DNA of 64,000 nt from VGTK01 sp046327915 (lineage in GTDB: Bacteria; Desulfobacterota; Binatia; UBA12015), in the NCBI GenBank assembly GCA_046327915.1, contig JAXLXO010000029.1, positions 1 through 64,000 of the forward strand. The letters are read 5' to 3'. Positions within the stretch are counted from its first letter, which is position 1. Each line of letters starts with the position of its first letter. The position numbers and the translations under genes were made by a program. This document shows, piece after piece, positions 54,013 to 62,913 of this stretch. The notes below the pieces were generated by a model. The model was not told the origin of the DNA, did not search any database, and was given only the letters and a program-made list of their open reading frames with translations.

Positions 54013-55347
54013 ATGAGCGACGACGGGACGCGACCGCCGACGGCGCCGCCCGGGATTGCCGCGCGGGCGGATCTCCTGGCGCAGCCCGCGCACGTCGCCG
54101 CCGGACCGTCGTGGCTGCTCGCCCGCGCCGGCGCGCTCGGACAGCGCGCGCGCTCGTCGGTCTGGGTGCACGGCGAGACGCCGGCCCAGTTCGACGAGGC
54201 ACTCCGCCTGCTGCGCGAGATCATGCGCGAGCGACCGCACGTGCGGCTGGTGCTCACGTCCGCGGACCCGGCGACGGTGGCCCATCTGCAGCGCTCCTTC
54301 CCCGACGACTTCGCCGGTGCGGCGCCGTGGAACGCGGGCGGCGCGGTGCGGCGCTTCTTCGCGCGCGTCAATCCGCGCGTGCTCGTCCTGCTCGACGACG
54401 GACGCTCGCTGGGCGAGCGTACGGTCGACGAGACCATCGCGCGGGAGCTGCCGCTCGTCGTGGTCGCGCGAGGCGCCGAGACGGAACGGGTGGCGCACGT
54501 CGAGCGCGCGCTGCGCGCGTCCGGCCGGCGCGGCCGCCGCGTGCTGCTCGCCGACGCCTCGGCCGCATCCGCGCTGCGCGCCGCGGCGGCGCTGCGCGAC
54601 CTGCTGCCCGCGTCGCCGCCGCTGCCGCGCGTCGCGCAGGCGTGGCGCGTGCCGAGCATCCGCGATCGCATCGGCAGGAGCCGCCCCTGGGCCGCGGCCG
54701 CGACGCTGTTTTCCGCACGGCGCATCGACGACGCGGACGCGCTGCGCGCGCGGCTCGGCCGTCCTCGCTCCGTGCTCGTGCTCGGCAACGGACCGTCGTC
54801 GGAGGATCCACCGCTCGCGGACCACCCGTGCGACTGCGTGATCCGCGTCAACTGGCGCTGGCAGAAGCGCGGTCTCTTCACGCAGCCGCAGATCGTGTTC
54901 GCCGGTGATCCCGGCACGATGACGCGCATCGACGGCGCGATCTTCGGCTTCTGGAACGTCGGGCTCGAGCGCGCCATGCTGCTGCGGCGTCTCGCGACGC
55001 GCGGCCCGCGGCCGGTCGAGTTCGTGACCATGGAGCGGATGTCGTCCGTCATCCGCGACGTCGAGTGGCCGGCGCGCCCGACCAACGGCGCGCTCGCGGT
55101 GCTGCTCGCCACGTTGCTCGCGCCCGAGCGCATCGTGGTGGCCGGCATCGACCTGTTCCGGCACCCGGACGGCCGCTATCCCGGCGAGCCGCTGGCGCGC
55201 AACGACTACTCGCACGTGCACGAGATGGAGACCGACCTCGGCATCATGGAGCTCGCGCTGCGCGACTTCGACGGCGAGCTGGTCGTGCTGAGCGACATCC
55301 TGCGCGACGAGCTCGCGGCGCGCGGCGCCGAGGCCGAGGTCGGCTGA
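54013..55347 (+). CDS. Kdo-transferase-N-like / GT29-like sialyltransferase fusion
   Basis: This 444-residue protein has two different halves. Residues 25-170 match the N-terminal domain of Kdo transferase (WaaA/KdtA): SSVWVHGETPAQFDEALRLL, RPHVRLVLTSADPATV, VRRFFARVNPRVLVLLDDG. Residues 240-440 are a GT29-like domain: SVLVLGNGPSSEDPPLADH with CDCVIRVNWRW (the L-motif-like nucleotide site) and GIDLFRHPDGRYPG, then YSHVHEMETDLGIMELALRD. GT29 is the eukaryotic sialyltransferase family with some bacterial members. The KdtA C-half, which binds CMP-Kdo, is absent. CMP-sugar transfer is likely; the sugar is not known. It begins the eight-gene glycan operon. Confidence 0.7.
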   Translation: MSDDGTRPPTAPPGIAARADLLAQPAHVAAGPSWLLARAGALGQRARSSVWVHGETPAQFDEALRLLREIMRERPHVRLVLTSADPATVAHLQRSFPDDFAGAAPWNAGGAVRRFFARVNPRVLVLLDDGRSLGERTVDETIARELPLVVVARGAETERVAHVERALRASGRRGRRVLLADASAASALRAAAALRDLLPASPPLPRVAQAWRVPSIRDRIGRSRPWAAAATLFSARRIDDADALRARLGRPRSVLVLGNGPSSEDPPLADHPCDCVIRVNWRWQKRGLFTQPQIVFAGDPGTMTRIDGAIFGFWNVGLERAMLLRRLATRGPRPVEFVTMERMSSVIRDVEWPARPTNGALAVLLATLLAPERIVVAGIDLFRHPDGRYPGEPLARNDYSHVHEMETDLGIMELALRDFDGELVVLSDILRDELAARGAEAEVG

Positions 55348-55348
55348 C

Positions 55349-56431
55349 GTGTCCGGCGCCTGGCGCAGCGGGCAACCGTCACGGGGGCACGACGAGCCAC
55401 CGCGCCGCATCCTCGCCGTCAAGCTCAGCTCGTTCGGCGACGTGGTGCACGTCACGCCGTGCCTGCGCGCGCTGCGCCATGCGTTCCCCGACGCCGACAT
55501 CCGGGTCGCGATCGAGCGCCGATGGGCCGACGCGCTGCGCGCGCTGCCGTACGTCGACGGGCTGATCGAGGCGTCGTCGCGGACGCGCGTCACGCCGTCG
55601 TACCTGCTCGAGATCCGCCGCGCGCTCGCCGCGTCGCCGGGACGCTTCGACCTCGCGATCGACTTCCAGGGCACGCGCCGCAGCGCCGCGTGGATCTACG
55701 CGAGCGGCGCGCGCGTCAAGGCCGGCCGTGGCTGGCCGCGTCCGCTGTGGCGCGCGGCACTGCGACCCGACCTGTCGCGGCACGCGGTCGAGGTGTGCGC
55801 CGACGTCTGCGGACGCGTCGCGACGCGCGTGCACGACCCGTCACCCGAGCTGCACACGACGGCTGTCGACGAGGAGCGCGTCGCGCGGGTCCTCGACGAG
55901 GCCGGCGTGCCGCGCGACGGCTTCGTTCTGCTGAACCCGTTCAGCCGCTGGGACTCGAAGGGCCTCGACGCCGCGACCGCGGCCGAGGTCGCGGCGCGCA
56001 CCGCGAGCCTCGTCGGCGATCGCGTGGTCGTGACGGGAGGTCCGGACGACGCGGTGCGTGCTGCGGACGTCGTGCGACGGTCATCCGCGTCCGCAGTCTC
56101 GCTCGCCGGGCGCTTCACGCTCGCCGAGGCGCTCTGCCTCTTCCGCCGCGCACGCCTGATGATCACCTGCGACTCGGGGCCGATGCATGCCGCGGCGGCG
56201 CTCGGGACGCCCGTGGTCGCGCTGTTCGGGCCGACGCTGCCCGAGCGCACGGGCCCGTGGGGATCGGAGCACGTGGTTCTGCAGGCGGCGCGTCCGCCGG
56301 AGCATCACGCGTATCGCAGCGACGGCGCGCGGCGGTACATGTCGGCGCTCACGGTGGACGCGATCCTGGCCGGCCTCGAGCGCGCGCTCGCGCGCACCTC
56401 CGCGTCGCCGCGGCGGAGCGGGACCGCATGA
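55349..56431 (+). CDS. Glycosyltransferase family 9 (heptosyltransferase-like)
   Basis: The 360-residue GT-B enzyme starts at GTG 55349, one base after the previous stop. N-terminal ILAVKLSSFGDVVHVTPCLRALRHAFPDADI is the heptosyltransferase signature, and the C-half has GFVLLNPFSRWDSKG and MITCDSGPMHAAAALGTPVVALFGPTLPERTGPW. These bind ADP-heptose or related sugars and build the LPS core at the inner membrane. The next gene is a second GT9 with ATGA overlap, so the two probably add successive sugars. Confidence 0.93.
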   Translation: MSGAWRSGQPSRGHDEPPRRILAVKLSSFGDVVHVTPCLRALRHAFPDADIRVAIERRWADALRALPYVDGLIEASSRTRVTPSYLLEIRRALAASPGRFDLAIDFQGTRRSAAWIYASGARVKAGRGWPRPLWRAALRPDLSRHAVEVCADVCGRVATRVHDPSPELHTTAVDEERVARVLDEAGVPRDGFVLLNPFSRWDSKGLDAATAAEVAARTASLVGDRVVVTGGPDDAVRAADVVRRSSASAVSLAGRFTLAEALCLFRRARLMITCDSGPMHAAAALGTPVVALFGPTLPERTGPWGSEHVVLQAARPPEHHAYRSDGARRYMSALTVDAILAGLERALARTSASPRRSGTA

Positions 56432-57483
56432 GCGTGCGCCGCATCGTGGTGTTCCTGCCGAACTGGATCGGGGACGCCGTGATGGCGACGCCGACCCTGC
56501 GCGCGCTGCGCCGTCGCCACGGGAGCGGCACCGAGATCGTCGGCATCGCCCGCGCGCACGTGGAGGAGCTGCTGCGCGGCAGCGGGCTCGTCGACCGCGT
56601 CTGGCTCTACGCGCCGGAGCGGCGCGACTTCGCGCACCGGCCGCGCGGTCTCGTCTGGCGCTTGACGCGCGAGCGCGCCGACGTGTCGGTCCACCTGACG
56701 AACGATCTGATGTCGGCCTGCGTCGCGACGCTCGGCCGCGTGCCGACGCGCGCCGGCTACGCACGGAACCGACGCGGTCCGCTCCTGACGCACGCGCTCG
56801 CACCGCCGCACGACGGCCGCGCGTTCCTGCCGGTGTCGGCGCTCGACTACTACCTCGAGATCGCCCGTGCGCTCGGCTGCGCCGCGGAGACGCCGCGCCT
56901 CGAGCTCGCGACCACCGACGCGGACGAGGCTGCCGCGGACGCGGCGTGGCGCGCGCTCGGCATCGACGCGCACGAGCCGGTACTGCTGCTCAACTCGAGC
57001 GGCGCCTTCGGCGCGGCGAAGCTCTGGCCCGACGAGCACTTCGCGGAGCTCGCGCGCCGCATCGCGACCGAGCTCGATCATACCGTCCTGCTGCTGTGCG
57101 GGCCGGAGGAGAGAGCGCGTGCCGCCGCGATCGCCGGGCGCGCGGCGCATCCGCGCGTCAAGAGCCTCGCGGAGCGCCCGCTCGGCATCGGCCTCACCAA
57201 GGCGTGCGTGCGCCGCGCGCGCGGCCTCGTCAGCACCGACAGCGGCCCGCGCCACGTCGGTGCCGCGTTCGGCATCCCGGTGGTCGCGATCTTCGGGCCG
57301 ACCGATCCCGCGTGGAGCGATACACGGTACGTGGGCGAGGTGAAGGTCCGCCGCGACGTGCCGTGCGCCCCGTGCGGCGCGCGCATCTGCCCCGAGGGCC
57401 ATCACGCGTGCATGCGCGAGCTCGACGTCGACACGGTGCTCGGCGCCGTGATGCGCGCGGTCGCGCCGGAGCGTGCGGCGTGA
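56428..57483 (+). CDS. Heptosyltransferase (WaaF-like, GT9)
   Basis: This 351-residue protein has VVFLPNWIGDAVMATPTLRALRRRHG at the N-terminus and VLLLNSSGAFGAAKLWPDEHFAELARR, CVRRARGLVSTDSGPRHVGAAFGIPVVAIFGPTDPAWSDT in the C-half, with four to five cysteines near CAPCGARICPEGHHACM as in LPS heptosyltransferase II. It transfers heptose to Kdo-lipid A or a core heptose. Start ATG 56428 lies in the ATGA overlap with the preceding gene. No damage seen. Confidence 0.94.
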   Translation: MSVRRIVVFLPNWIGDAVMATPTLRALRRRHGSGTEIVGIARAHVEELLRGSGLVDRVWLYAPERRDFAHRPRGLVWRLTRERADVSVHLTNDLMSACVATLGRVPTRAGYARNRRGPLLTHALAPPHDGRAFLPVSALDYYLEIARALGCAAETPRLELATTDADEAAADAAWRALGIDAHEPVLLLNSSGAFGAAKLWPDEHFAELARRIATELDHTVLLLCGPEERARAAAIAGRAAHPRVKSLAERPLGIGLTKACVRRARGLVSTDSGPRHVGAAFGIPVVAIFGPTDPAWSDTRYVGEVKVRRDVPCAPCGARICPEGHHACMRELDVDTVLGAVMRAVAPERAA

Positions 57484-58646
57484 GGCTCGCGCTGGTGTGC
57501 GAGCGCTTCGCGCCCGAGTCCGGTGGTGCCGCGCAGTGGGGACGGCAGGTCGCGCGGCGTCTCGCGCAGCGCGGACACGACGTCACGGTGCTGACCTTCG
57601 CCGCACCGGGTGGCGACGGTCCGGGCGAGGACGGAATCGACGTGCGCCGCCTGCCGTGGCATCCGAGCCGTATCGCCCGCGCGCGTGCGATGGAGCGGCT
57701 GGTGCGCGAGGCGCGCGCCGACGTCGTGCACGACACCGGCGTCGGCTGGTCGTTCGACGTGTTCCACCCGCAGATGGGCGCGCGGCTCGCGAACTACCGC
57801 CGGGACATGGCGAGCCGGACGCCGGGCGAGCGCCTGCGCGAGCGGCTGCGGCCGCGCCACTGGCGCTGGCTGCAGGAGCTGCGGCAGGTCGAGCGCCGTC
57901 AATTCGGGTGCCGCGACGCGCTCTTCGTCGCGGTGTCGTCGATGGTCGCGTCGTCGATGCGGGAGCTCTACGGCGTGCGGCCGGAGCGCATCCGGCTCGT
58001 GCTCAACGGCGTCGACACCGCGCCGCCGCCGGCGCCGGAGCGCGCGGAGGCGCGCAGGGAGATCCGCGGCTATCTCGACGTCGCCGACGACGAGACGCTG
58101 TTCCTGTTCGCGGCGCACAACGCGCGCCTGAAGGGCGTGCGGCCGCTCGTCGAGGCGATGCGCCTGCTGCGCGCGCGTCAGGCGCGCGTCCGGCTCGCGC
58201 TGATCGGCAGCGAGCCCGACGCGGACCTCCGCCGCCGCATCGCCGACGCCGGTCTCCGCGGCACGGTCCTGCCGTGCGGCTTCGTCCCGGACGCGGCCGC
58301 GTACTACGCGGCGGCGGACGCGGTGGTCCTGCCATCGTACCACGACGCGTGCAGCTTGACGGTGTTCGAGGCGTGCGCGTTCGGCCTGCCGGTGATCACC
58401 AGCCGCTACAACGGCGCGTCCGAGCACCTCACCGAAGGACGCGAGGGATTCGTCGTCGGCGAGCCGGACGACGTGCCGGCGCTCGCCGGGCACATGCACG
58501 CGCTGACCGACGCGGCGCTGCGGCAACGGATGTCGTCTGCGGCGATCGAGCTCGCGCGCCGTCACGACGTCGAGCGCAACGTGGACGCCCTCGAAGCGGT
58601 CCTGCGGGAGGCGGCCGACGAGCGCCGTCGTCGCGCGAAGGGATGA
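57480..58646 (+). CDS. GT4 family glycosyltransferase
   Basis: The 388-residue retaining GT-B enzyme starts at GTG 57480 within a GTGA overlap. LALVCERFAPESGGAAQWGRQVARRL is the GT4 opening. C-half motifs are ETLFLFAAHNARLKGVRPLVEAMRLL, AYYAAADAVVLPSYHDACSLTVFEACAFGLPVITSRYNGASE (the conserved E-x7-E region) and GFVVGEPDD. It resembles LPS core glucosyltransferase I (WaaG)-type enzymes. It is part of the eight-gene operon and presumably adds a hexose to the heptose region. Confidence 0.93.
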   Translation: MRLALVCERFAPESGGAAQWGRQVARRLAQRGHDVTVLTFAAPGGDGPGEDGIDVRRLPWHPSRIARARAMERLVREARADVVHDTGVGWSFDVFHPQMGARLANYRRDMASRTPGERLRERLRPRHWRWLQELRQVERRQFGCRDALFVAVSSMVASSMRELYGVRPERIRLVLNGVDTAPPPAPERAEARREIRGYLDVADDETLFLFAAHNARLKGVRPLVEAMRLLRARQARVRLALIGSEPDADLRRRIADAGLRGTVLPCGFVPDAAAYYAAADAVVLPSYHDACSLTVFEACAFGLPVITSRYNGASEHLTEGREGFVVGEPDDVPALAGHMHALTDAALRQRMSSAAIELARRHDVERNVDALEAVLREAADERRRRAKG

Positions 58647-58654
58647 GAGGCAGC

Positions 58655-59626
58655 ATGAAGCGGGCGGTCGTCACCGGCGCGGGCGGCTTCATCGGCTCGC
58701 ACCTCGCCGAGCACCTCGTGCGCGGCGGCTTCGATGTGCGCGCGTTCGTCCACTACCACGCGTCGGGCACGCGCGGCTGGCTCGACGGCTCGGACGTCGC
58801 GTCCTCGATCGAGTTCCGGCACGGCGACGTGCGCGACCACGACTCCGTGCGGCGCGCGCTGCAGGGTGCGGACGTCGTCTTCCACCTCGCCGCACTGGTC
58901 GGCATCCCGTACTCGTACGAGACGCCGCAGGCGTACGTGCGGACCAACGTCGACGGCGCGCTCAACGTCCTGGAAGCCGCGCGCGAGCACGGCGCCGAGC
59001 GCGTGGTCCTGACGTCCACGAGCGAGGTCTACGGCAGCGCGCAGTACGCGCCGATGGACGAGGCGCACCCCGTGCGCGCCCAGTCGCCGTACGCCGCGAG
59101 CAAGGCCGCGGCCGATCAGCTCGCGCTGAGCTTCCACGCGTCGTTCGGCGTGCCGGTCGTGATCGCGCGTCCGTTCAACGCGTACGGTCCGCGTCAATCC
59201 GACCGTGCGCTGATCCCGACCGTGATCGCGCAGCTGCTCGCCGGTGATCGCCTGCGGCTCGGCAACCTTCACCCGACGCGCGACTTCACCTTCGTGGACG
59301 ACGTCGTGCGCGGCTTCGCGGCCATCGCCGCGGCCGACGCGCTGGTCGGGGAGGCCGTGCACATCGGCAGCGGCGTGGAGCGCTCGGTCGGCGAGATCGT
59401 GCAGCTGATCGCGCGGCTCATGGGGAAGGACGCGCAGATCGAGGCGCAGGACGAGCGCCGGCGTCCCGTCGGCAGCGAGGTGGATCGCCTGCTGTGCGAC
59501 AGCTCGCAGCTCTGCGCCGCGACCGGCTGGGTGCCCGAGGTCGACTTCGAGAGCGGGCTGCGCCGGACCATCGACTGGATGGACGAGCGCCGCGCGCACT
59601 TCCGCCCGCACGAGTACCGCACGTGA
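58655..59626 (+). CDS. NAD-dependent sugar epimerase/dehydratase
   Basis: This 323-residue extended SDR has the N-terminal GAGGFIGSHLAEHL NAD site, the GDVRDHDSVRRAL segment, LAALVGIPYSYETPQAYVRTNVDGALNVLEAARE, catalytic Ser in LTSTSEVYG and YAASKAAAD with Tyr/Lys, and FNAYGPRQSD. This is close to the GDP-mannose 4,6-dehydratase/UDP-sugar epimerase group. ATG 58655 has a GAGAGG site; ATG 58643 overlaps the previous stop (ATGA) and is also possible, adding four residues. It prepares a nucleotide sugar for the neighbouring transferases. Confidence 0.93.
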   Translation: MKRAVVTGAGGFIGSHLAEHLVRGGFDVRAFVHYHASGTRGWLDGSDVASSIEFRHGDVRDHDSVRRALQGADVVFHLAALVGIPYSYETPQAYVRTNVDGALNVLEAAREHGAERVVLTSTSEVYGSAQYAPMDEAHPVRAQSPYAASKAAADQLALSFHASFGVPVVIARPFNAYGPRQSDRALIPTVIAQLLAGDRLRLGNLHPTRDFTFVDDVVRGFAAIAAADALVGEAVHIGSGVERSVGEIVQLIARLMGKDAQIEAQDERRRPVGSEVDRLLCDSSQLCAATGWVPEVDFESGLRRTIDWMDERRAHFRPHEYRT

Positions 59627-60321
59627 AGGCCGTGATCCTCGCGGGCGGCGAGGGGCGCCGCCTGCTGCCGTACACGACGACGTTCCCGAAGCCGATGATG
59701 CCGCTCGGCAACCGTCCGATGCTCGAGATCCTGATCCGCCAGCTGCACGCGAACGGCATCCGCGAGATCGTCGTCGCGACCGGCTATCTCGACGAGATCA
59801 TCCGCGCGTACTTCGCCGACGGCAGCGCGCTCGACGTGTCGATCACCTACTCGAAGGAGAGCCGTCCGCTCGGCACCGCGGGGCCGCTCGATCTCGTGCG
59901 CGACCGGCTCGACGACACGTTCCTGCTGATCAACGGCGACGTGCTCGCCGACCTCGACTTCGCGCGCCTGCGCCGCGTCCACGCGGAGCGCGCCGCCGAC
60001 GTCACCATCGTCGTCGCGCGACGCACGGAGATGATCGACTTCGGGCTGGTCGAGATCGACGCCGAGCAGCGCTTCGTCGCCTGGAACGAGAAGCCGGTGC
60101 TGGAGCATCTCGTGAGCGCGGGCATCTACCTCGTCGAGCCGCGCGTGCTCGAGCACCTGCCGCGCGACACCGCGATCAACCTGCCGGACTTCGTCGTCGC
60201 GCTCGATCGTGCGGGCTGCGCGCTGCGCGCGTACGTCCACGACGGCTACTGGCTCGACATCGGGCGGCACGCCGACTACGAGCAGGCCTGCCGCGACGTC
60301 GAGCGGCTCGTGCTCTGGTGA
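59623..60321 (+). CDS. Sugar-1-phosphate nucleotidyltransferase
   Basis: The 232-residue enzyme begins at GTG 59623 (GTGA overlap) with VILAGGEGRRLLPYTTTFPKPMMPLGNRPML, the GxGxRL...PK nucleotidyltransferase motif. LLINGDVLADLDFA provides the metal-binding Asp and GYWLDIGRHADYEQA is the C-terminal signature. It activates a sugar-1-phosphate as NDP-sugar, probably glucose, mannose or heptose. It lacks the left-handed helix of long family members, so it is a short form like RfbA/HddC-type enzymes. Immediately flanked by two epimerase genes. Confidence 0.93.
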   Translation: MKAVILAGGEGRRLLPYTTTFPKPMMPLGNRPMLEILIRQLHANGIREIVVATGYLDEIIRAYFADGSALDVSITYSKESRPLGTAGPLDLVRDRLDDTFLLINGDVLADLDFARLRRVHAERAADVTIVVARRTEMIDFGLVEIDAEQRFVAWNEKPVLEHLVSAGIYLVEPRVLEHLPRDTAINLPDFVVALDRAGCALRAYVHDGYWLDIGRHADYEQACRDVERLVLW

Positions 60322-61199
60322 GCGGGCGCGTGCTCGTGGCCGGTGCGACCGGCTTCATCGGAGCGGCGCTGGTGTCGCGCTTGACGCGCGACGGCGTGTC
60401 GGTCGTCGGGGCGAGCCGGACCGCGGGTGTGGATCTCGCGTCTCGCGACGAGGTGCTTCGCCTCGGGACCTTCGACGTGATCGTCAACGCCGCAGGACGG
60501 ACCTTCGTGCCGGCATCGCACGATGATCCGCAGGCCTTCGTGCGCGACAACGTCCTCGTCGCGCGCAACCTGCTCGAGCTGGCACGGCGTACCGGAGCGC
60601 GCTTCGTCCACGCGGGGTCGTACGTGTACGGCACGCCGCGCGCGCTTCCGATCGACGAGACGCACCCGCTCGCGCCGCACAACCCGTACTCCGCGAGCAA
60701 GATCGCGGCGGAGCGCGCGTGCGAGGAGGCTCACCGCACCGGCGGCGTGCCGGTCACGATCCTGCGCGTCTTCAACGCGTACGGTGCGGGGCAGCGCCGC
60801 GAGTTCCTCGTGCCGGCCATCGTCGCAGGAATCCGCGTGGGCACGATCGAGCTCGCGGACGCAGCGCCGCGGCGCGACTTCGTGCACGTGGACGACGTGG
60901 TCGACGCGTTCGCGCGCGCGCTCGCGTGGCGGCACCACGGCTGCGAGGCGGTGAACGTCGGCTCGGGACGCGGCGTGTCGGTCGCGGAGCTGGTCGAGAT
61001 CGCGGTGCGCGCGAGCGGACGCGACGTCGCGGTGCGCTTCGCGAATCGCGAGCGTCCGGGAGAGATCGCCGACGTCGTCGCGGACGTGCGCAAGGCCGCC
61101 GCGACGCTCGGCTGGCGGCCGCACGTCGCTCTCGAGAGCGGCATCGCGGCGCTGGTTCGCGCCGACGGTGGAACGGGCCGAGCGTGTCGCGGAGATTGA
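60318..61199 (+). CDS. NAD-dependent epimerase/dehydratase (extended SDR)
   Basis: This 293-residue enzyme starts at GTG 60318 inside a GTGA overlap. VLVAGATGFIGAALVSRL is the NAD-binding start, NAAGRTFVPASHDD, catalytic Ser in HAGSYVYG, Tyr/Lys in NPYSASKIAAE and VFNAYGAGQRREFLVPAI follow. It differs from the epimerase two genes upstream, so the operon makes at least two modified nucleotide sugars. It is followed by a glycosyltransferase gene that overlaps by 16 bases. Confidence 0.92.
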   Translation: MSGRVLVAGATGFIGAALVSRLTRDGVSVVGASRTAGVDLASRDEVLRLGTFDVIVNAAGRTFVPASHDDPQAFVRDNVLVARNLLELARRTGARFVHAGSYVYGTPRALPIDETHPLAPHNPYSASKIAAERACEEAHRTGGVPVTILRVFNAYGAGQRREFLVPAIVAGIRVGTIELADAAPRRDFVHVDDVVDAFARALAWRHHGCEAVNVGSGRGVSVAELVEIAVRASGRDVAVRFANRERPGEIADVVADVRKAAATLGWRPHVALESGIAALVRADGGTGRACRGD

Positions 61200-62275
61200 T
61201 CGCGTACGCGCACGAGCGTGGCGGTCCGGCGAGCCGCTTCCGCATCGAGCAGCTCGTGCCGCTGCTGGAGCGCGCGGGATGGACCGTCTCGCTGCGCACG
61301 CAGGATCCGGCGCGGCCGTGGGACAGCCCGTACCGGAACGGCGCCGTGCGCTGGCTGCACCGTCGCGCGCGCACGAGCCTGCGCCACGTGCGTCGCATGC
61401 GCGACGTGCGCGAAGCGTCGGCGTACGACGTCGTCCTGCTGAACCGCGACCTGCTCGGCGGCCGTCCCGGGTACGAGGACGAGCTGTTCCGCCGCAACCC
61501 GCGCGTGGTGTTCGACTTCGACGACGCGATCTACCTGGGCCGGAACGAAGCGCACGTCGCGGGCATCTGCGCGCGCGCCGGATGGGTGACCGCCGGCAAC
61601 GAGACGCTCGCCGACTTCGCACGCCGGCATACCGACCGCGTGACCGTGCTGCCGACGGTGGTCGACACCGATGCGTACGTCGTGCGCCGCGCGCACGAGC
61701 GTGCGGGGCCGGTGCGCGTCGGCTGGCTCGGCTCGGACCGCTCGATCCACGAGACGCTGCTGCCGCACCTCGCGATGCTCGCCCGCCTGCGCGACGAGAT
61801 CGGCTTCGAGCTGGTGATCGTCACGAGGCCGAAGCCGGAGGTGCCGGCGGCGCTCGGTCCGTGGCGGTGGGTCGAGTGGAGCCCCGACGTCGAGACGCGC
61901 ATCGCGGAGCTGCTCGACGTCGGCGTCATGCCTCTGGTCGACGAGCCCTTCCAGCGCGGCAAGTGCGGCCTGAAGCTGCTGCAGTACATGGCGGCGGGGC
62001 TGCCGGCGGTCGCGTCGCCGGTCGGGATCAACGTGCAGCTGCTCGAAGGTGGGCGCGGCTCGTCCGCGGCGAGCGAGGACGAGTGGCGCGACGCGCTCGC
62101 GGCGCTGGTGCGCGACCCCGGCCTGCGCGCCACGCTCGGTGCGGCCGGACGCGCGTTCGTCGAGGAGCGCTACGCGCTGCGAAGCTGGTTCCCGGTGCTC
62201 GAGGAGATCCTCGTCCGCGTCGCGGCCGAGGCGCCGCGGGCGCGACCCGCGGTGCGGGTCACGCGTGGCGCTTGA
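61184..62275 (+). CDS. GT-B glycosyltransferase
   Basis: The 363-residue protein starts at GTG 61184, overlapping the epimerase gene. LIAYAHERGGPASRFRIEQLVPLLERAGW is the acceptor-side start. The C-half has VRVGWLGSDRSIHETLL, VEWSPDVETRIAELLDVGVMPLVDEPFQRGKCGLKLLQYMAAGLPAVASPVGINVQLL (the nucleotide-sugar loop). It is distantly GT4-like, close to the glycosyltransferase at 44445 in layout (the FDFDDAIYL motif here matches YLDDDL there). It is the last gene of the glycan operon and its end overlaps the convergent methyltransferase gene by 17 bases. Confidence 0.88.
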   Translation: MSRRLIAYAHERGGPASRFRIEQLVPLLERAGWTVSLRTQDPARPWDSPYRNGAVRWLHRRARTSLRHVRRMRDVREASAYDVVLLNRDLLGGRPGYEDELFRRNPRVVFDFDDAIYLGRNEAHVAGICARAGWVTAGNETLADFARRHTDRVTVLPTVVDTDAYVVRRAHERAGPVRVGWLGSDRSIHETLLPHLAMLARLRDEIGFELVIVTRPKPEVPAALGPWRWVEWSPDVETRIAELLDVGVMPLVDEPFQRGKCGLKLLQYMAAGLPAVASPVGINVQLLEGGRGSSAASEDEWRDALAALVRDPGLRATLGAAGRAFVEERYALRSWFPVLEEILVRVAAEAPRARPAVRVTRGA

Positions 62276-62861
62276 CGCCGGCCGCGACGATTCGCGGCGG
62301 CACCAGCAAGGTGTGCACCTCCGTCTCGTCGAGATGCTCGAGGAACACGTCGCGCGCCGCCTGCGCGCTGAAGCGGTAGTAGTCCGCCGGGAACTCGTGC
62401 ACCTGCAGGGTCGCGGTGGAGGCCAGCAGCGCCGGAAAGCGCCGCAGCAGCGCACCGAGCAGCGGCACGCGCGCGGCGCGCGAGCCGAGTCGTTCCGCGG
62501 GGAGCTTCGCGAAGCCCGGCACGCCGATGACGATCAGGGCGCCCGGACGCGCGACGCGCTCGATCTCGGCGAGCGTCCGCCAGAAGCGGCGGTCGTGCTC
62601 GAGGACGGAGTTCGTCAGCACGGTGTCGAACGACGCATCGGCGAAGCAGCTCATGTCGTTCGCGTCGGCGCGCAGGATCTCGAAGCCCGCGTGCGTGCGC
62701 GGACCGTCGAGGTCGACGCCGATCCGGCTGCGCGCGTTCCGCAGCGCGGGCAGGCAGAGCAGCGTGTCGTCCGACGCGACGGCGCCGACCTCGAGCACGT
62801 CACCGCCCGCGCCGCGCGCGCGGCAGATGCGCTCGAACTCGCCGAAGACCTCGGGGTGCAT
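62259..62861 (-). CDS. Class I SAM-dependent methyltransferase
   Basis: This 200-residue enzyme has a Rossmann methyltransferase core: DVLEVGAVASDDTLLCLP near residue 22 (motif I), IGVDLDGPRTHAG (acidic motif II), ADASFDTVLTNSVLEHDRRFWRTLAEIERVARPGALIVIGVP (motif post I). The motif I glycines are partly replaced (EVGAVASD), but the order is normal. It may methylate a sugar or lipid made by the convergent glycan operon; that link is by position only. Start ATG 62861 is the first in frame. Confidence 0.87.
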   Translation of the reverse strand: MHPEVFGEFERICRARGAGGDVLEVGAVASDDTLLCLPALRNARSRIGVDLDGPRTHAGFEILRADANDMSCFADASFDTVLTNSVLEHDRRFWRTLAEIERVARPGALIVIGVPGFAKLPAERLGSRAARVPLLGALLRRFPALLASTATLQVHEFPADYYRFSAQAARDVFLEHLDETEVHTLLVPPRIVAAGVKRHA

Positions 62862-62913
62862 CGCCTGCGTCCCTCACGCCGTCGGACGACGGTCCGGCCG
62901 CGGAGCGGCCTGG

